Assembly: GCA_947500645.1 (NCBI GenBank)
Contig: CANMSD010000004.1
Coordinates: 87,093-151,092 of the forward strand
Source: an uncultured Erythrobacter sp.
GTDB lineage: Bacteria; Pseudomonadota; Alphaproteobacteria; Sphingomonadales; Sphingomonadaceae
Length of the DNA stretch: 64,000 nucleotides
Direction of reading: 5' to 3'
Each line of letters begins with the position of its first letter. The stretch's first letter is position 1. The notes under the pieces were generated by a model that saw only the letters and a program-made list of their open reading frames with translations, ran no database searches and was not told the origin of the DNA. Below, in pieces: positions 30,601 through 38,826 of this stretch. Made by a program: the position numbers and the translations under genes.

Positions 30601-30667
30601 TCTGTCGAACAGTCTGGCCGATGTGCAGGGCAGAGAATTCTATGTCGGTGCGCGGGTCCGCTTCTGA
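27602..30667 (+). CDS. Large TonB-dependent receptor
   Basis: ATG 27602 is preferred: GGGAGG lies ~8 nt upstream and the protein starts with a clean signal peptide (MKRSYTAAVS ... QASAQ). An in-frame start at 27503 would add an unrelated leader. The 1021-aa receptor has a TonB-box-like region (NTIVVTGSRI), a plug with VLINGKRAV and VYGSDAIAGVANFIL, and a barrel ending VGARVRF. This ~1000-aa class is common in sphingomonads and is often linked to peptides or carbohydrates. It is 214 nt downstream of the S51 peptidase and ends with a hairpin terminator. Substrate is inferred from neighbours as peptide-like. Confidence 0.93.
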   Translation: MKRSYTAAVSTSALALALCIGGQASAQEAQVTDDQPTLATDTTQNTIVVTGSRIQRTIEESAVPIQILGAEDIEESGTTDLAEAVLQLPGVSESISPQNSNNLIQTSGLSTISLRRLGDDRTLVLINGKRAVSNSGNSDRVSLSTLPAGFVERAEVLTGGMSAVYGSDAIAGVANFILEDDFTGIEIDGRFSTPDASGGEEFRINALGGTEFAGGRGYALLGIEYRNENAVFADETRPLTIAALEFDDPIPSTGSDGWTDEINFPGCFGIDTDRHCLLPSFSSSTPGGVFEGDAWFVNGQWFNDESLRPTTGPGARPDGSDFYTDFDGFNFRPGRSVLSEREVLNIALTTSFEISDAATFSFTGAYSDVDTATFTGFETLNNGDTLGDGTNIGNIASDHPFIPPEVEETRSGSVSFNRRLVELGEQARINDRRTLRLIADVTGDLSDSLRYEVFGTYGRFKQEQTNPNEYNFLKARFALDIESDGNGGFQCVDADARADGCVPLDIFGEGTISQAAADYIRYNGFGEQVREQYTAGGFVSGTLFEMPAGDLKFAAGVEWRRESQDTDGDPDGDLFAGANGVRDLDDGATRDTPGFAPDSDFDVTSLATFPSVSASYEVVEAYAEVDIPVFDGFNIQLAGRIGDYNTVGTIFSYNAGAVWKVSDDIGFRAQYSRSQRAPNLTEIFSPPRPDADGLSDPCEGLLPDGTGITDIVGDGADNADLAVVAANCLTEPGIQAFFADPDNAGEPFTDDQTATQGPNAGNPNVQEETADTITAGFAFTPSFIPGLTIVADYYRIKIKDAITAISTQNTVSLCYSATDFPNNKFCDVITRDGVGAITEVINFQENLDTEVVSGFDAQILYRFEPEFIPGRFDLDFRYAHYFEQEVSFEGIGGAIITSSPLGEIGESEDEFRLRLGYSNGGFRLSYTVTYLGGGVDDIAQNSDPLDERFFEVGDQDFHRIYMRYEFGDDDQFQIYGGVNNIFDNFGAFVPTGLDNGSSYNLSNSLADVQGREFYVGARVRF

Positions 30668-30689
30668 TCCGCTCCTTAACGATCATGGA

Positions 30690-30720
30690 ACGCCCCGTCA
30701 GCACGAAACTGGCGGGGCGT
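30690..30720 (+). terminator. Rho-independent-type terminator after TonB receptor
   Basis: ACGCCCCGTCAG pairs with CTGGCGGGGCGT (12 bp, one G-T pair, 7-nt loop CACGAAA), followed by TTTCCGTT, 22 nt after the receptor stop. Confidence 0.65.
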
Positions 30721-30725
30721 TTCCG

Positions 30726-30974
30726 TTGATTGTGCAACACCGGAGAAGTTCCGATGCCTGAGGGCGGACCATGTGGGTCGAGTCCGATTTTCTAGGCGAG
30801 TTTATCGTCCTATCGACACATAGTTTTTTGGGCCGCAAGCTGACGTTCCGCTATCGAGCATCCGGACATGGAAAGCAGTCAGCGCTAGGACAATGAGAAT
30901 GCTGAGATCAGCTCAGTCGCAAGTTTGCGGCCTTGTCAACGCACCGTGCCTCCAATGACGCCCTCGGACATTCG
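30726..30974. other. Gene-free stretch with a diverged repeat copy
   Basis: There is no convincing gene between the terminator and the convergent secreted-protein gene. Positions 30823-30871 (GGGCCGCAAGCTGACGTTCC, later CGGACATGG) look like a decayed copy of the dispersed intergenic repeat. Confidence 0.3.
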
Positions 30975-31568
30975 CTATCGGCGCGCTGGCATGGGGCTAC
31001 ATATCACGTTGACGGTCAGCTTCTGGGGAGGCGCCTCCTTGATCCGCCTCTTGGTAGCGTGACCGGGTAAAGGCCAACGCCTCTTCTCACGCACGTCCCA
31101 GACTGCGATTGCCGAAACCGTGTAGGCAGAATGACGCACCAAGGTGCGACCGGTCTGCAAGAAACGTCGTCTGGTATCACCTCCGCGTCGATCAATCTCA
31201 TCATTACACAGCCGAACCGGTGAAAGCCTCATGGTTGGATTGCTCCATGCCGCAACGTCCATCACGGGCACGCTGTAGTTATTGACGCGACTGCCGTTGA
31301 AGCGCCCATTGTCCAGCTTCACTAAGGTCTCTCCGACACGCAATATAGACTCGGTCTGCCGCACCAGATTTTTGGGCCGCTCTATCGTGACGCCGAGCTT
31401 GAAACTGATATTCCTATTTGTGACGCGCACATACCGTTCCCCATCACCGACCACGATTATTGAGGGGACAGGCGAGTAGACGTTCACCTCGACGGTCTCT
31501 GCTCGCGCTAAGCCCGTCGAAAGCCAAGCAAGGGCGATGACGCAGGCTATTTTCGGCGAGCGGCGCAT
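30975..31568 (-). CDS. Secreted protein of unknown function, triad member 1 (single domain)
   Basis: I do not recognise the family. The start at 31568 gives AAGGGA at good spacing and a signal peptide (MRRSPKIACV ... GLARA); a GTG at 31604 would bury it. The 197-aa product has one domain (~30-195) with two cysteines, Cys121 in RLCNDE and Cys190 in VICSP. The motif VPVMDVAAW ... LSPVRLCND recurs as TPVMDVRAW ... VSPIKLCND in the next gene, so the two are paralogues. It is basic and probably periplasmic, with a likely disulfide. It lies 60 nt downstream of member 2, likely in one operon. No catalytic motif is visible. Confidence 0.72.
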   Translation of the reverse strand: MRRSPKIACVIALAWLSTGLARAETVEVNVYSPVPSIIVVGDGERYVRVTNRNISFKLGVTIERPKNLVRQTESILRVGETLVKLDNGRFNGSRVNNYSVPVMDVAAWSNPTMRLSPVRLCNDEIDRRGGDTRRRFLQTGRTLVRHSAYTVSAIAVWDVREKRRWPLPGHATKRRIKEAPPQKLTVNVICSPMPARR

Positions 31569-31628
31569 AGACGTGTCCCTTCCGAAAGCCAAAATCGGTT
31601 GCACTGCACGGAGCCAATCATTTCAAGC

Positions 31629-32681
31629 TCAGCTCCGCCCTGAGCTTTTCTGGCATTGGATCTCGAAATCCTTCTCGATCACCTGACGCATCTTGCCCGC
31701 CTTATTGGTGAGGACGAGCGTGACCCGCATGTTCTTTGATTTCGTTTCGTTCCCGCCCAGCTGCCACACCAACTTCCGCCGCGCCTGAAAACTGGTCTTC
31801 GCTCCGGCTTTGAGTCGCACTGGCATCTTGCGCGAATTCCACTGCCCGATCCGATACTGAAGATGTCCCTCAAACTGGCGGCGGCCTGAGACCCGGCCAA
31901 ATAGTTCGACACGAGCCGGGCAGGTGAAGTTGCCCGCGGGGAGGAAATTTTTCGGTGTTACGGAAATCGTTGCGCCGATGGGACGCTTTTTTGCTATCCC
32001 CTGAGCTATCTCCTCAGGCGTCACCTTTCTGGTGCTTGTACTCGTCGCTTTGGTCGCCTTGTTTCCTATCGGGTTACATTTGACATAGACCGTGGTCATT
32101 ATCTCCGGCGACTTGAAGGTTCTTTTCTCGGTTGGATCGAACAGCAAAGGGCGGTTCTTCTTGATCAACCAATATGATTCTGCTCGCACCTTGTATGCCT
32201 TGGTGCGGCGAATGGTGCCCCCTTGTTTTAGGAACTTCTTCCTCGCCGCACCTTTCTGATAGCTAAGCTCGTCGTTGCACAATTTGATCGGTGAGACGCG
32301 CTCATTCACGGCACGCCAAGCACGTACATCCATCACCGGTGTCGTGATTTTGTGGACGTTGTGAGCCCGGACATCCTCAACATTCACACTGTAGTTTTCT
32401 ACAAATATCTTCCCAGTAGCGCTCTTGCCATTTTCGGGTTTTCGCCCTTTCAAAATGAAGAAAAAGTCGATCTGCTTGGTCAGAATGGTGTCATATCCTC
32501 CGCCGTGACCGTCGACTACGATCACAGGCCGGGGATATGGGCTGGGCTGACCTGGTTTGACAACGCCTGCTTGTTGAACTTGCGTGACCGGCGGAAGTTT
32601 TGGAAGCTCGGCAAACACAGCTGTTGGCATCAAAACTGAGCATGCAAGCGCTAGATAGAATGTCTTGGTCGCAATTCGCAT
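31629..32681 (-). CDS. Secreted two-domain protein of unknown function, triad member 2
   Basis: ATG 32681 follows AGGAG and starts a signal peptide cleaved after AVFA (residue 24); a longer start at 32699 is less likely. The 350-aa protein has domain A (~50-203) with Cys135 and Cys202, matching member 1, a basic linker (~205-245), and domain B (~250-345) bracketed by Cys254 and Cys343 (NFTCPARVELFGRVSG ... EIQCQ). Domain B recurs in member 3. Each domain therefore has its own terminal Cys pair, suggesting two disulfide-locked beta domains in the periplasm or outside. Function is unknown; the linker and surfaces are strongly basic. Confidence 0.75.
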   Translation of the reverse strand: MRIATKTFYLALACSVLMPTAVFAELPKLPPVTQVQQAGVVKPGQPSPYPRPVIVVDGHGGGYDTILTKQIDFFFILKGRKPENGKSATGKIFVENYSVNVEDVRAHNVHKITTPVMDVRAWRAVNERVSPIKLCNDELSYQKGAARKKFLKQGGTIRRTKAYKVRAESYWLIKKNRPLLFDPTEKRTFKSPEIMTTVYVKCNPIGNKATKATSTSTRKVTPEEIAQGIAKKRPIGATISVTPKNFLPAGNFTCPARVELFGRVSGRRQFEGHLQYRIGQWNSRKMPVRLKAGAKTSFQARRKLVWQLGGNETKSKNMRVTLVLTNKAGKMRQVIEKDFEIQCQKSSGRS

Positions 32682-32918
32682 ATCGATTCTCCTGCTCATC
32701 CGTTCGTGTCGTGCGTGCCGTTGCCACCCGCGCCCGTTAGGGCATTTTGCAAGCGTTGCCGCCTGACAAAAGGGCCCTCAAAGACCACGTCCGACATCCG
32801 CCCGGCCTAAGCCCAAATGCGTTTTGCTGATGGAAACGTTGGAGAACGTCCGATCTGCTTTGTCGAAGCTGCATTTGTAGACCTGCCCGAGGCCGTCATG
32901 CGGTTCCTCGCTATGTGA

Positions 32919-33977
32919 TTATCCGTTTCGTTGGCACGTGACGGTCATGTTCCGGCGCTTGCTACGCTGCAGTTCCCCATCCGCATCGCTGACGTTGAAT
33001 GTGAAACTGAGCTGTTTTCTGGGCGCTGAGTTGGTCGAAGAGGTGAGCCCGCCAATCTGCCAATCGAGCGGATAACTAGCGACAATGTAGCGCCCGCCTT
33101 CTCCGCCGAACGCCAAGTCGCTCGGAGTTGAAAGCCATTGCGCACCGACAAAAATCGCCTTGCCATTGAAGGCGCGTCGTACATCGACCCGCCCGCGCAA
33201 ACGAACTGTACTTGGACACCTCCACCTGCCGACTTGCTCGATATTGGCGGGTGCGGCTGTCAGGGAAAGCGGTTTGACCGTCGGCGGAGGATTTGTCCGT
33301 CGCGATCCTGGATTGCCAGATGGCGAACGATCCGGGTTGGTCCGGCGTGCATTTCCCTCTGGGTTGGTACGCGTTGCACCGGCATTTCGATTTAGCGGCG
33401 CACATTTGATTTGCGCGATAATCTCAACGCTGTTTTCCCAGGTTTGAACCGTTGGAGGATCTTCGAACCCGATGCCGGGGCGATCGGCCACCAGCCAACT
33501 CGATCGGAGTTCGCCATCATAGGCGTTTCGGACGGTGTAAGTCCCCCCATTTCTAAGGAAGTCGACCCGCGCGTTGCCCGACAAGGCATTCAATTTCCCA
33601 TTGCAAAACAGGACAGTATCGAAACTGCCATTTTTCGGAGGCTGATAGGGCAAATCGACGCGGTAAATGCGGGGCTCATCCGGTTCGCCAAAATCATAGA
33701 CGAAGGAGGCGATTTTCATCTGGCTCCCTTGATGGCCTCGTGATCTTGCTGGCGGGTGGCCCTTCATGCGGATCCAGAGTGATACGGTCTGCGTCTTAAC
33801 TCGTGTGTATCGCTGCCGATTGCCCTCGACCACCACCCTCGTCTGACCGATGCCAGCGTCGCTGTCCGGAGATACCTGGAACGCTTCGATGACTGTAGTC
33901 GCTCGCGCTTCGGGCGCGGCAATGGCCAGAACCGGCACCGAAAAAGTGCAGAATACGCGATAGACTTTCTTTGGCAT
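32919..33977 (-). CDS. Secreted two-domain protein of unknown function, triad member 3
   Basis: The start at ATG 33977 has GGAG upstream and gives a signal peptide ending near EARA (residue 26); longer starts to 34193 would overlap the opposite gene. The 352-aa protein repeats the architecture of member 2: domain A (~40-195) with Cys125 (LFCNGKL) and Cys192 (IKCAP), a linker (~197-238) with three RTNP units, and domain B (~250-350) with Cys254 (WRCPSTVRLRGRVD) and Cys348 (VTCQ). The RTNP-rich linker suggests a flexible, possibly repetitive spacer. It is divergent from a large LuxR-type regulator, with 144 nt between starts. Confidence 0.74.
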   Translation of the reverse strand: MPKKVYRVFCTFSVPVLAIAAPEARATTVIEAFQVSPDSDAGIGQTRVVVEGNRQRYTRVKTQTVSLWIRMKGHPPARSRGHQGSQMKIASFVYDFGEPDEPRIYRVDLPYQPPKNGSFDTVLFCNGKLNALSGNARVDFLRNGGTYTVRNAYDGELRSSWLVADRPGIGFEDPPTVQTWENSVEIIAQIKCAPLNRNAGATRTNPEGNARRTNPDRSPSGNPGSRRTNPPPTVKPLSLTAAPANIEQVGRWRCPSTVRLRGRVDVRRAFNGKAIFVGAQWLSTPSDLAFGGEGGRYIVASYPLDWQIGGLTSSTNSAPRKQLSFTFNVSDADGELQRSKRRNMTVTCQRNG

Positions 33978-34121
33978 GACAGACCGCTCCATAAATGCAG
34001 TACCTTCTTGCATTGCGCGCGCTGGTGCAGCTTCGGTGCACGCCCCCAATTTTCGGCTCGCAGGCACCCAATTTTTGTCTGCACCCTGTTCGTTCCGGAA
34101 ATCTTGCGGCAAACTCCTCGC

Positions 34122-36752
34122 ATGCTCGCCGAAAGAGACAGCGAATTGGCAAAGCTTACCGAACTGCTCGATGTCGCGGGCAAAGGCGGTCATGTGGCCG
34201 CGGTCGGCGGGGAGGCGGGGATCGGCAAGACGGCGATGCTGCGCGAATTCGCTGACCGACTATCGGATGATTATCAGTGCATCTGGGGAATGTGCGATGC
34301 GCTCTTCACCCCGCGTCCGCTGGGGCCGGTGCACGATATCGCGGCGATGCTGGGCGAGCTAGGCGAAGACTGGCAAACTGCGGGTGGAATGGAGCTGTTT
34401 TCGCGCCTGCTGGCGCATCTTTCAGAGAGCGACAGACCAGTAGTTCTGATCCTGGAGGACGTTCACTGGGCAGATAATGGGACGCTTGATTTCATCCGCT
34501 TCCTGGGTCGCCGCATTACGCTGTGCCGCACCCTGCTGATCGTAAGCTATCGCAATGACGAGCTCGGTCGTACCCACCCGCTGCTGAGAGTCTTCGGAGA
34601 CATTCCCAGCGCACAGATGGAACGGATCGAGCTTGCGCCATTGTCGCTCGCAGCGGTCGCGCGGCTTGCCGAGGAAAGCGGCCGCGATGCGGAAAACCTT
34701 CTGGAGATCACCGGCGGCAACCCGTTCTTTCTCTCCGAAATTCTCGCCAGTGGCGAAGTTGGCAAGCAAGTTCCGGTTTCAGTCCAGGACGCGGTGAACA
34801 GCCGTCTGTCGCGCCTGAAACCCGAGCACATTCGATTGCTCGAAGCGCTGAGCATCATCCCGGTTCCGATCCACCCGGCTCTGCATTGTTGCTGGATCGA
34901 GGAACATGAGCGGCTGCTGCAACACTGCGTCGATCTGTCGATCCTTCTCGAGGGCTCCGATGGGCGGCTTCGTTTTCGCCACGAGCTGGCGAGATTGGCC
35001 ACTTCCAATCGCTGTTCCTCAATCGACAAACGCAATCTGCATCACGCGCACCTCACCAGCATGCTGGAGCGCTCTGAGCGCTACGACGCGGGGGAATTGT
35101 TGCATCATGCGCGCGGGGCCGGAGATGCTGCACAAGTGTTGCATTTCGCCCCGATCGCGGCGAGCAACGCAGCGCAGCTAGGCGCGCATAGGGAAGCAGC
35201 CGACTATCTTGAGGCTGCGCTCGAATATGTCGATGAGGCGGAGCCGGAGGAGGCCGCGCAGCTTTACGAAAGCTGGGCCTACGAGGCGGCCATATCGCAT
35301 CGGATCGATGACCGGGTGATAGAGGCCCGTCGGCACGCATTGACCATGTGGCGAGCGCTCGGGCGCGAAGAAAAGATCGCAGAGAACCTGAGGCACCTCT
35401 CGCGCCTCTACTGGTATCGCGGCGAAGCCGTGCAGGCGAGGCGATACTTGGACGATGCGATCAATCTGCTCGAACAGATCGAGGATGCCAGCCATCTGGC
35501 GCTTGCTTACTCGATGCGCTCGCAGATGCAGATGCTATCGAGCCGGATGGACGATGCCATCGACTGGGGCAAACGCGCTCTCGAGCAGCTGGGCAACAAG
35601 GCGGTTCCCGAAGTTGAGGTGCATGCACTCAACAACATCGGGACGGCCCGCATGTTTCTCGGCGATCCTGCCGGGATTGCCGACCTCGAGCGCAGCCTTG
35701 AGATCGCGTTGGAACACAACCTGCATGAAGACGCGGCGCGGGTTTTTACCAACCTTTCTGAGTATGCTGTCGATATGCGCAGGCTCGAGCTTGCTGAAGA
35801 CGTCCTGAAGCGTGGTATCGAATTCGACACCGATCACGATCTCGATAGCTGGACGTTCTATCTGCTCGGACGCAAGGCGCAGCTCCGATTGGAACAGGCA
35901 CGCCTCAGTGAAGCCGAGGAGATTTGCCGCTCGGTCATCGCAACTTCCGGCCAAACCTTGCTGATGAAGCTGCCCGCCCGGATTATGCTGGCTCGCACAC
36001 AGGTTCGCTTGGGCGGTGATCAAGCCGCCAGGACGCTCGCAAAGGCGCATAAGGATGCGCTTGCAACTGGCGAAGTTCAATATTGCATTCCGGTCCTGAT
36101 CGGGATGCTCGAACGTGCTTGGCTGACAGACTCCGATACGCTCGCGACGGAGGCTTGCGCCGGACTGGAGCGCATTGATCTTGCTTGTTTCAGCCTGTGG
36201 ACTCGGGCGGAGCTTACGTTCTGGAAGCAGTTGTTGGGCATGGATGCCGGGACAGCCAAAGGTGTCTGCGACACCGCATTCCATGCAGCATTGGACGGCG
36301 ATTTCGCGGCTTCGGGAATGCAGTTTGCACGGTGCGGCGCCGACTACCTTGCCAATCTGTGCTTCGGTCTGTCCGACAATCCTCAGACGGTCTCCGCTGG
36401 ACTTGCAGCGCTCCACCGTCAGGGCGCGAAGGCACCTGTCGCGCGCTTGACCGAGCTGCTGGAGAAGCGCGGACTTACGCGCGAAGACATAACGCTTCCT
36501 CGCGGGCCCTATCGTGCTGCCCGCAAGAACCCTTTCGGCCTGACGGCAAAGGAAATGATCGTCCTCGAATATCTCGCGCAAGGTCTGAACAACGCCGAGA
36601 TCGCCGATGAAATGTCGCGCTCGCAGCGAACAGTTGAGCATCACGTCTCCGCAATTCTGCAAAAGCTCGAGGTCGAGAACCGCTTGGCTGTCCTGCTGAA
36701 ACTTCGCGATGAACCATGGATCATTGGAGAGCCCGCCGAAACCGACGCTTAG
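34122..36752 (+). CDS. Large ATP-binding LuxR-family (LAL) transcriptional regulator
   Basis: ATG 34122 places the first conserved segment at the N-terminus, as is usual for the family; the frame stays open upstream but overlaps the divergent gene. The 876-aa product has Walker A GGEAGIGKT (29-37), Walker B LILEDVHWAD (~110), a long helical TPR-like middle, and a C-terminal LuxR helix-turn-helix (FGLTAKEMIVLEYLAQGLNN, RTVEHHVSAILQKL). LAL proteins are ATP-driven activators responding to small molecules. It is divergent from the secreted triad, its most obvious candidate target, and 138 nt upstream of a serine hydrolase. Confidence 0.9.
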   Translation: MLAERDSELAKLTELLDVAGKGGHVAAVGGEAGIGKTAMLREFADRLSDDYQCIWGMCDALFTPRPLGPVHDIAAMLGELGEDWQTAGGMELFSRLLAHLSESDRPVVLILEDVHWADNGTLDFIRFLGRRITLCRTLLIVSYRNDELGRTHPLLRVFGDIPSAQMERIELAPLSLAAVARLAEESGRDAENLLEITGGNPFFLSEILASGEVGKQVPVSVQDAVNSRLSRLKPEHIRLLEALSIIPVPIHPALHCCWIEEHERLLQHCVDLSILLEGSDGRLRFRHELARLATSNRCSSIDKRNLHHAHLTSMLERSERYDAGELLHHARGAGDAAQVLHFAPIAASNAAQLGAHREAADYLEAALEYVDEAEPEEAAQLYESWAYEAAISHRIDDRVIEARRHALTMWRALGREEKIAENLRHLSRLYWYRGEAVQARRYLDDAINLLEQIEDASHLALAYSMRSQMQMLSSRMDDAIDWGKRALEQLGNKAVPEVEVHALNNIGTARMFLGDPAGIADLERSLEIALEHNLHEDAARVFTNLSEYAVDMRRLELAEDVLKRGIEFDTDHDLDSWTFYLLGRKAQLRLEQARLSEAEEICRSVIATSGQTLLMKLPARIMLARTQVRLGGDQAARTLAKAHKDALATGEVQYCIPVLIGMLERAWLTDSDTLATEACAGLERIDLACFSLWTRAELTFWKQLLGMDAGTAKGVCDTAFHAALDGDFAASGMQFARCGADYLANLCFGLSDNPQTVSAGLAALHRQGAKAPVARLTELLEKRGLTREDITLPRGPYRAARKNPFGLTAKEMIVLEYLAQGLNNAEIADEMSRSQRTVEHHVSAILQKLEVENRLAVLLKLRDEPWIIGEPAETDA

Positions 36753-36890
36753 CGTAAGCCTGCGAGTCCATCGCGTTCATTCGCCAAATCTGACGGCGCG
36801 TATCCTAAAAATTGGGCGCGCTTACCGATGACGGGCGAGATTGCTGGGCGCATCCTTTCTCCATAACGCAATTCGATCTGGAGAAGCTCA

Positions 36891-38095
36891 ATGCGCCGCC
36901 CCCATTGCTCACATCGTCAACCCTTGCGCTCGGCGCTATCGCTGCGCTCGCGTTAACTCCGCCTGTCGCGGCGCAGGAAGCGAAGATGGACCAGCTGGAG
37001 CAGCGCCTGACTCAGGAATTCCAGCGCCAGTTCGTCGGATATTCGATTGCGATCGCCCGTCACGGCAGGGTGAAGCGCACGCTCGTCTCCGGTCTCGCTA
37101 GACGCGATGCCGATGGTCGGAAGGAATGGAGGCCGCGCACACGCGCCAATGTTGCCAGTGTTTCCAAATCGATCACGGCCATTGCCGTCCTGCAAGCGCT
37201 TGAAGCCAATGGCCTTACTATCGAAGCGCCGATCGCGCCTTATCTGCCCGCAGGTTGGACCAGAGGGCGAGGTTTTCGGCAAGGTCAAAGCGTGACCTTC
37301 CGCCAATTGCTCACTCACACTTCGGGCATGGGGCAGCGTTTCGCCCGGCTCAAGGCAAACGGTAATGAGGGACCTTGGGGCAATGATTGGGATGGGCTGA
37401 AATTCGCCGTCGAGAAGGGCGTTGCTGCGCGCTTTCTTGGTGCTGACAAATACGCGGCTGGAAACCGTAATTACAAGAACTCCAACTATGCCTTGTTCCG
37501 CATAATCGTCCCGAAACTTTGGCGCATCGCGCAGGGGCAGGACGGGTCCGGCGTGCGAAAAGCCAATCATGGCGCGCTGTTTGCGCTCTATGTCGGCGAG
37601 AAAGTGTTGGTCCCTGGCGGGGTTCAACAGGCCAGTTGTGTCGAGCCTGCATCTGGCGGACACGCCTATGCCTATGACTGGAACGACCCAGACGGCGCGG
37701 GGTCGGCCTTCAACGGCACGCTGCAGAATTGCGGCGCGCATGCGGGGTGGCGGCTTTCCGCCTCGCACCTCGCGCGGATCGCAGGCCGCGCAGACTGCAA
37801 TTCGGCAAACTCCTGGCCGGATGACAGGAAACTGCTTTCGTCCCCGGCATGCTTTGCCCGCACGGTCCGGAGGCTCGGTTGGGACAACGACTCAAACGGA
37901 TCGAGCAGTCGAACCAAAGATCGGTACTGGCATGGCGGCGACCTGTTTTCGCCCAAACAACGGCCTCGCCGTGCAATCCATAGCTGTATGGTCGTGCTGC
38001 CCGACGGTTTTTCGGTCGGAGCCATCGCCAATTCAGACAGCCGCGATGGCCAGGGTGTCTGCGGGAAGATCTTGGATGCGGCGGAATTTCTCTGA
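36891..38095 (+). CDS. Serine hydrolase, beta-lactamase (class C) superfamily, with start-proximal frameshift
   Basis: The body is a beta-lactamase-related hydrolase of ~395 aa: SxxK motif SVSK near residue 90, and a NYKNSNYALFR segment that supplies the Tyr-x-Asn-like motif. The best start, ATG 36891, has GGAG 7 nt upstream but is one base out of frame with the body. Adding one C to the five-C run at 36899-36903 would give MRRPPLLTSS joined to a hydrophobic stretch ending PPVAAQ, a clean signal peptide. Without it the protein must start at TTG 36905 or far upstream. This may be a sequencing error, phase variation or an early pseudogene. Likely periplasmic esterase or peptidase. Confidence 0.82.
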
Positions 38096-38826
38096 TCGGT
38101 CAGTGCCAATTTGGAAGAAAATCGGGGTACTTCTTCTTAGAGGCGACAACAAACCTGCTGAAGGTCACCTCCTTCGCTTCATCGATTGCTTGTTTCAGGA
38201 GCTTTGCGCCAAGCGTTTCAACTCGCAGAGAAGCAAACTCAAATCATACAACTTTAAAGGTCTAAGGTGCGAATTTGACTTGTCGCTCAGCCAATCAGGA
38301 TGCCGAGAGACTGTCAGCTCCTTCTGCTCATTAGGCCCCTACTTCCAAATCGGGCGGTGGCGAATCTGGCCTCAACTGGCAGCCCTCACCCGTGAAATCT
38401 AGGTCTCGCTTGTACAAGATCGGCCCACCGGGGGCGTTCAACCCCCTGCCTAACGGACAGTTAGCGCATTCCGTAATGCGGAGAGCAGACTAGGTGGCGG
38501 TGGGGCCAGTCTAGATACGAACTCGTCTCCGCCTGGCAGGGCTGTCCCTGCCCTCGCCATCGGTCAGGCCATGAGACTTTACCACTCAGTCAGAGCAGCT
38601 GACGGGCCGTTTGCGGAATGACCGGTATTGGCACTGAAGGGGAACGAGCGGACATTCGGCTTGCGATCCAGCCGTCGACGAAACTTCAATGTAAATTTGG
38701 CGAAAGTTTGCATTGTCTCACGTGGCTCCTATGCTTTGGCCCTCTCTTCCGAAAAAGCGCAAAGCGGTTTTCCCACCATGCGAAGGATCGGCCTGCCAAC
38801 AGTATGAGGATGTCGCTGCTAGAGCC
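38096..38826. other. Gene-free stretch with two repeat types
   Basis: No recognisable protein. The motif at 38563-38596 (TCAGGCCATGAG ... CCACTC) matches 5549-5580, and 38602-38665 holds a copy of the dispersed intergenic repeat. A longer BCCT frame begins at 38713 but its first 38 codons do not look like the family. Confidence 0.4.
38602..38665 (+). repeat. Dispersed intergenic repeat, copy
   Basis: It contains GACGGGCCGTTTGCGGAATG, then CCGGTATTG, then GAGCGGACATTCGGC. The last part matches CCGACATTCGGC at 46945-46956. Confidence 0.5.

Noticed and set aside
38713..38826. Longer N-terminus for the BCCT transporter
   Set aside because: The extra 38 residues are unlike the family and precede a normal-length protein starting at 38827.
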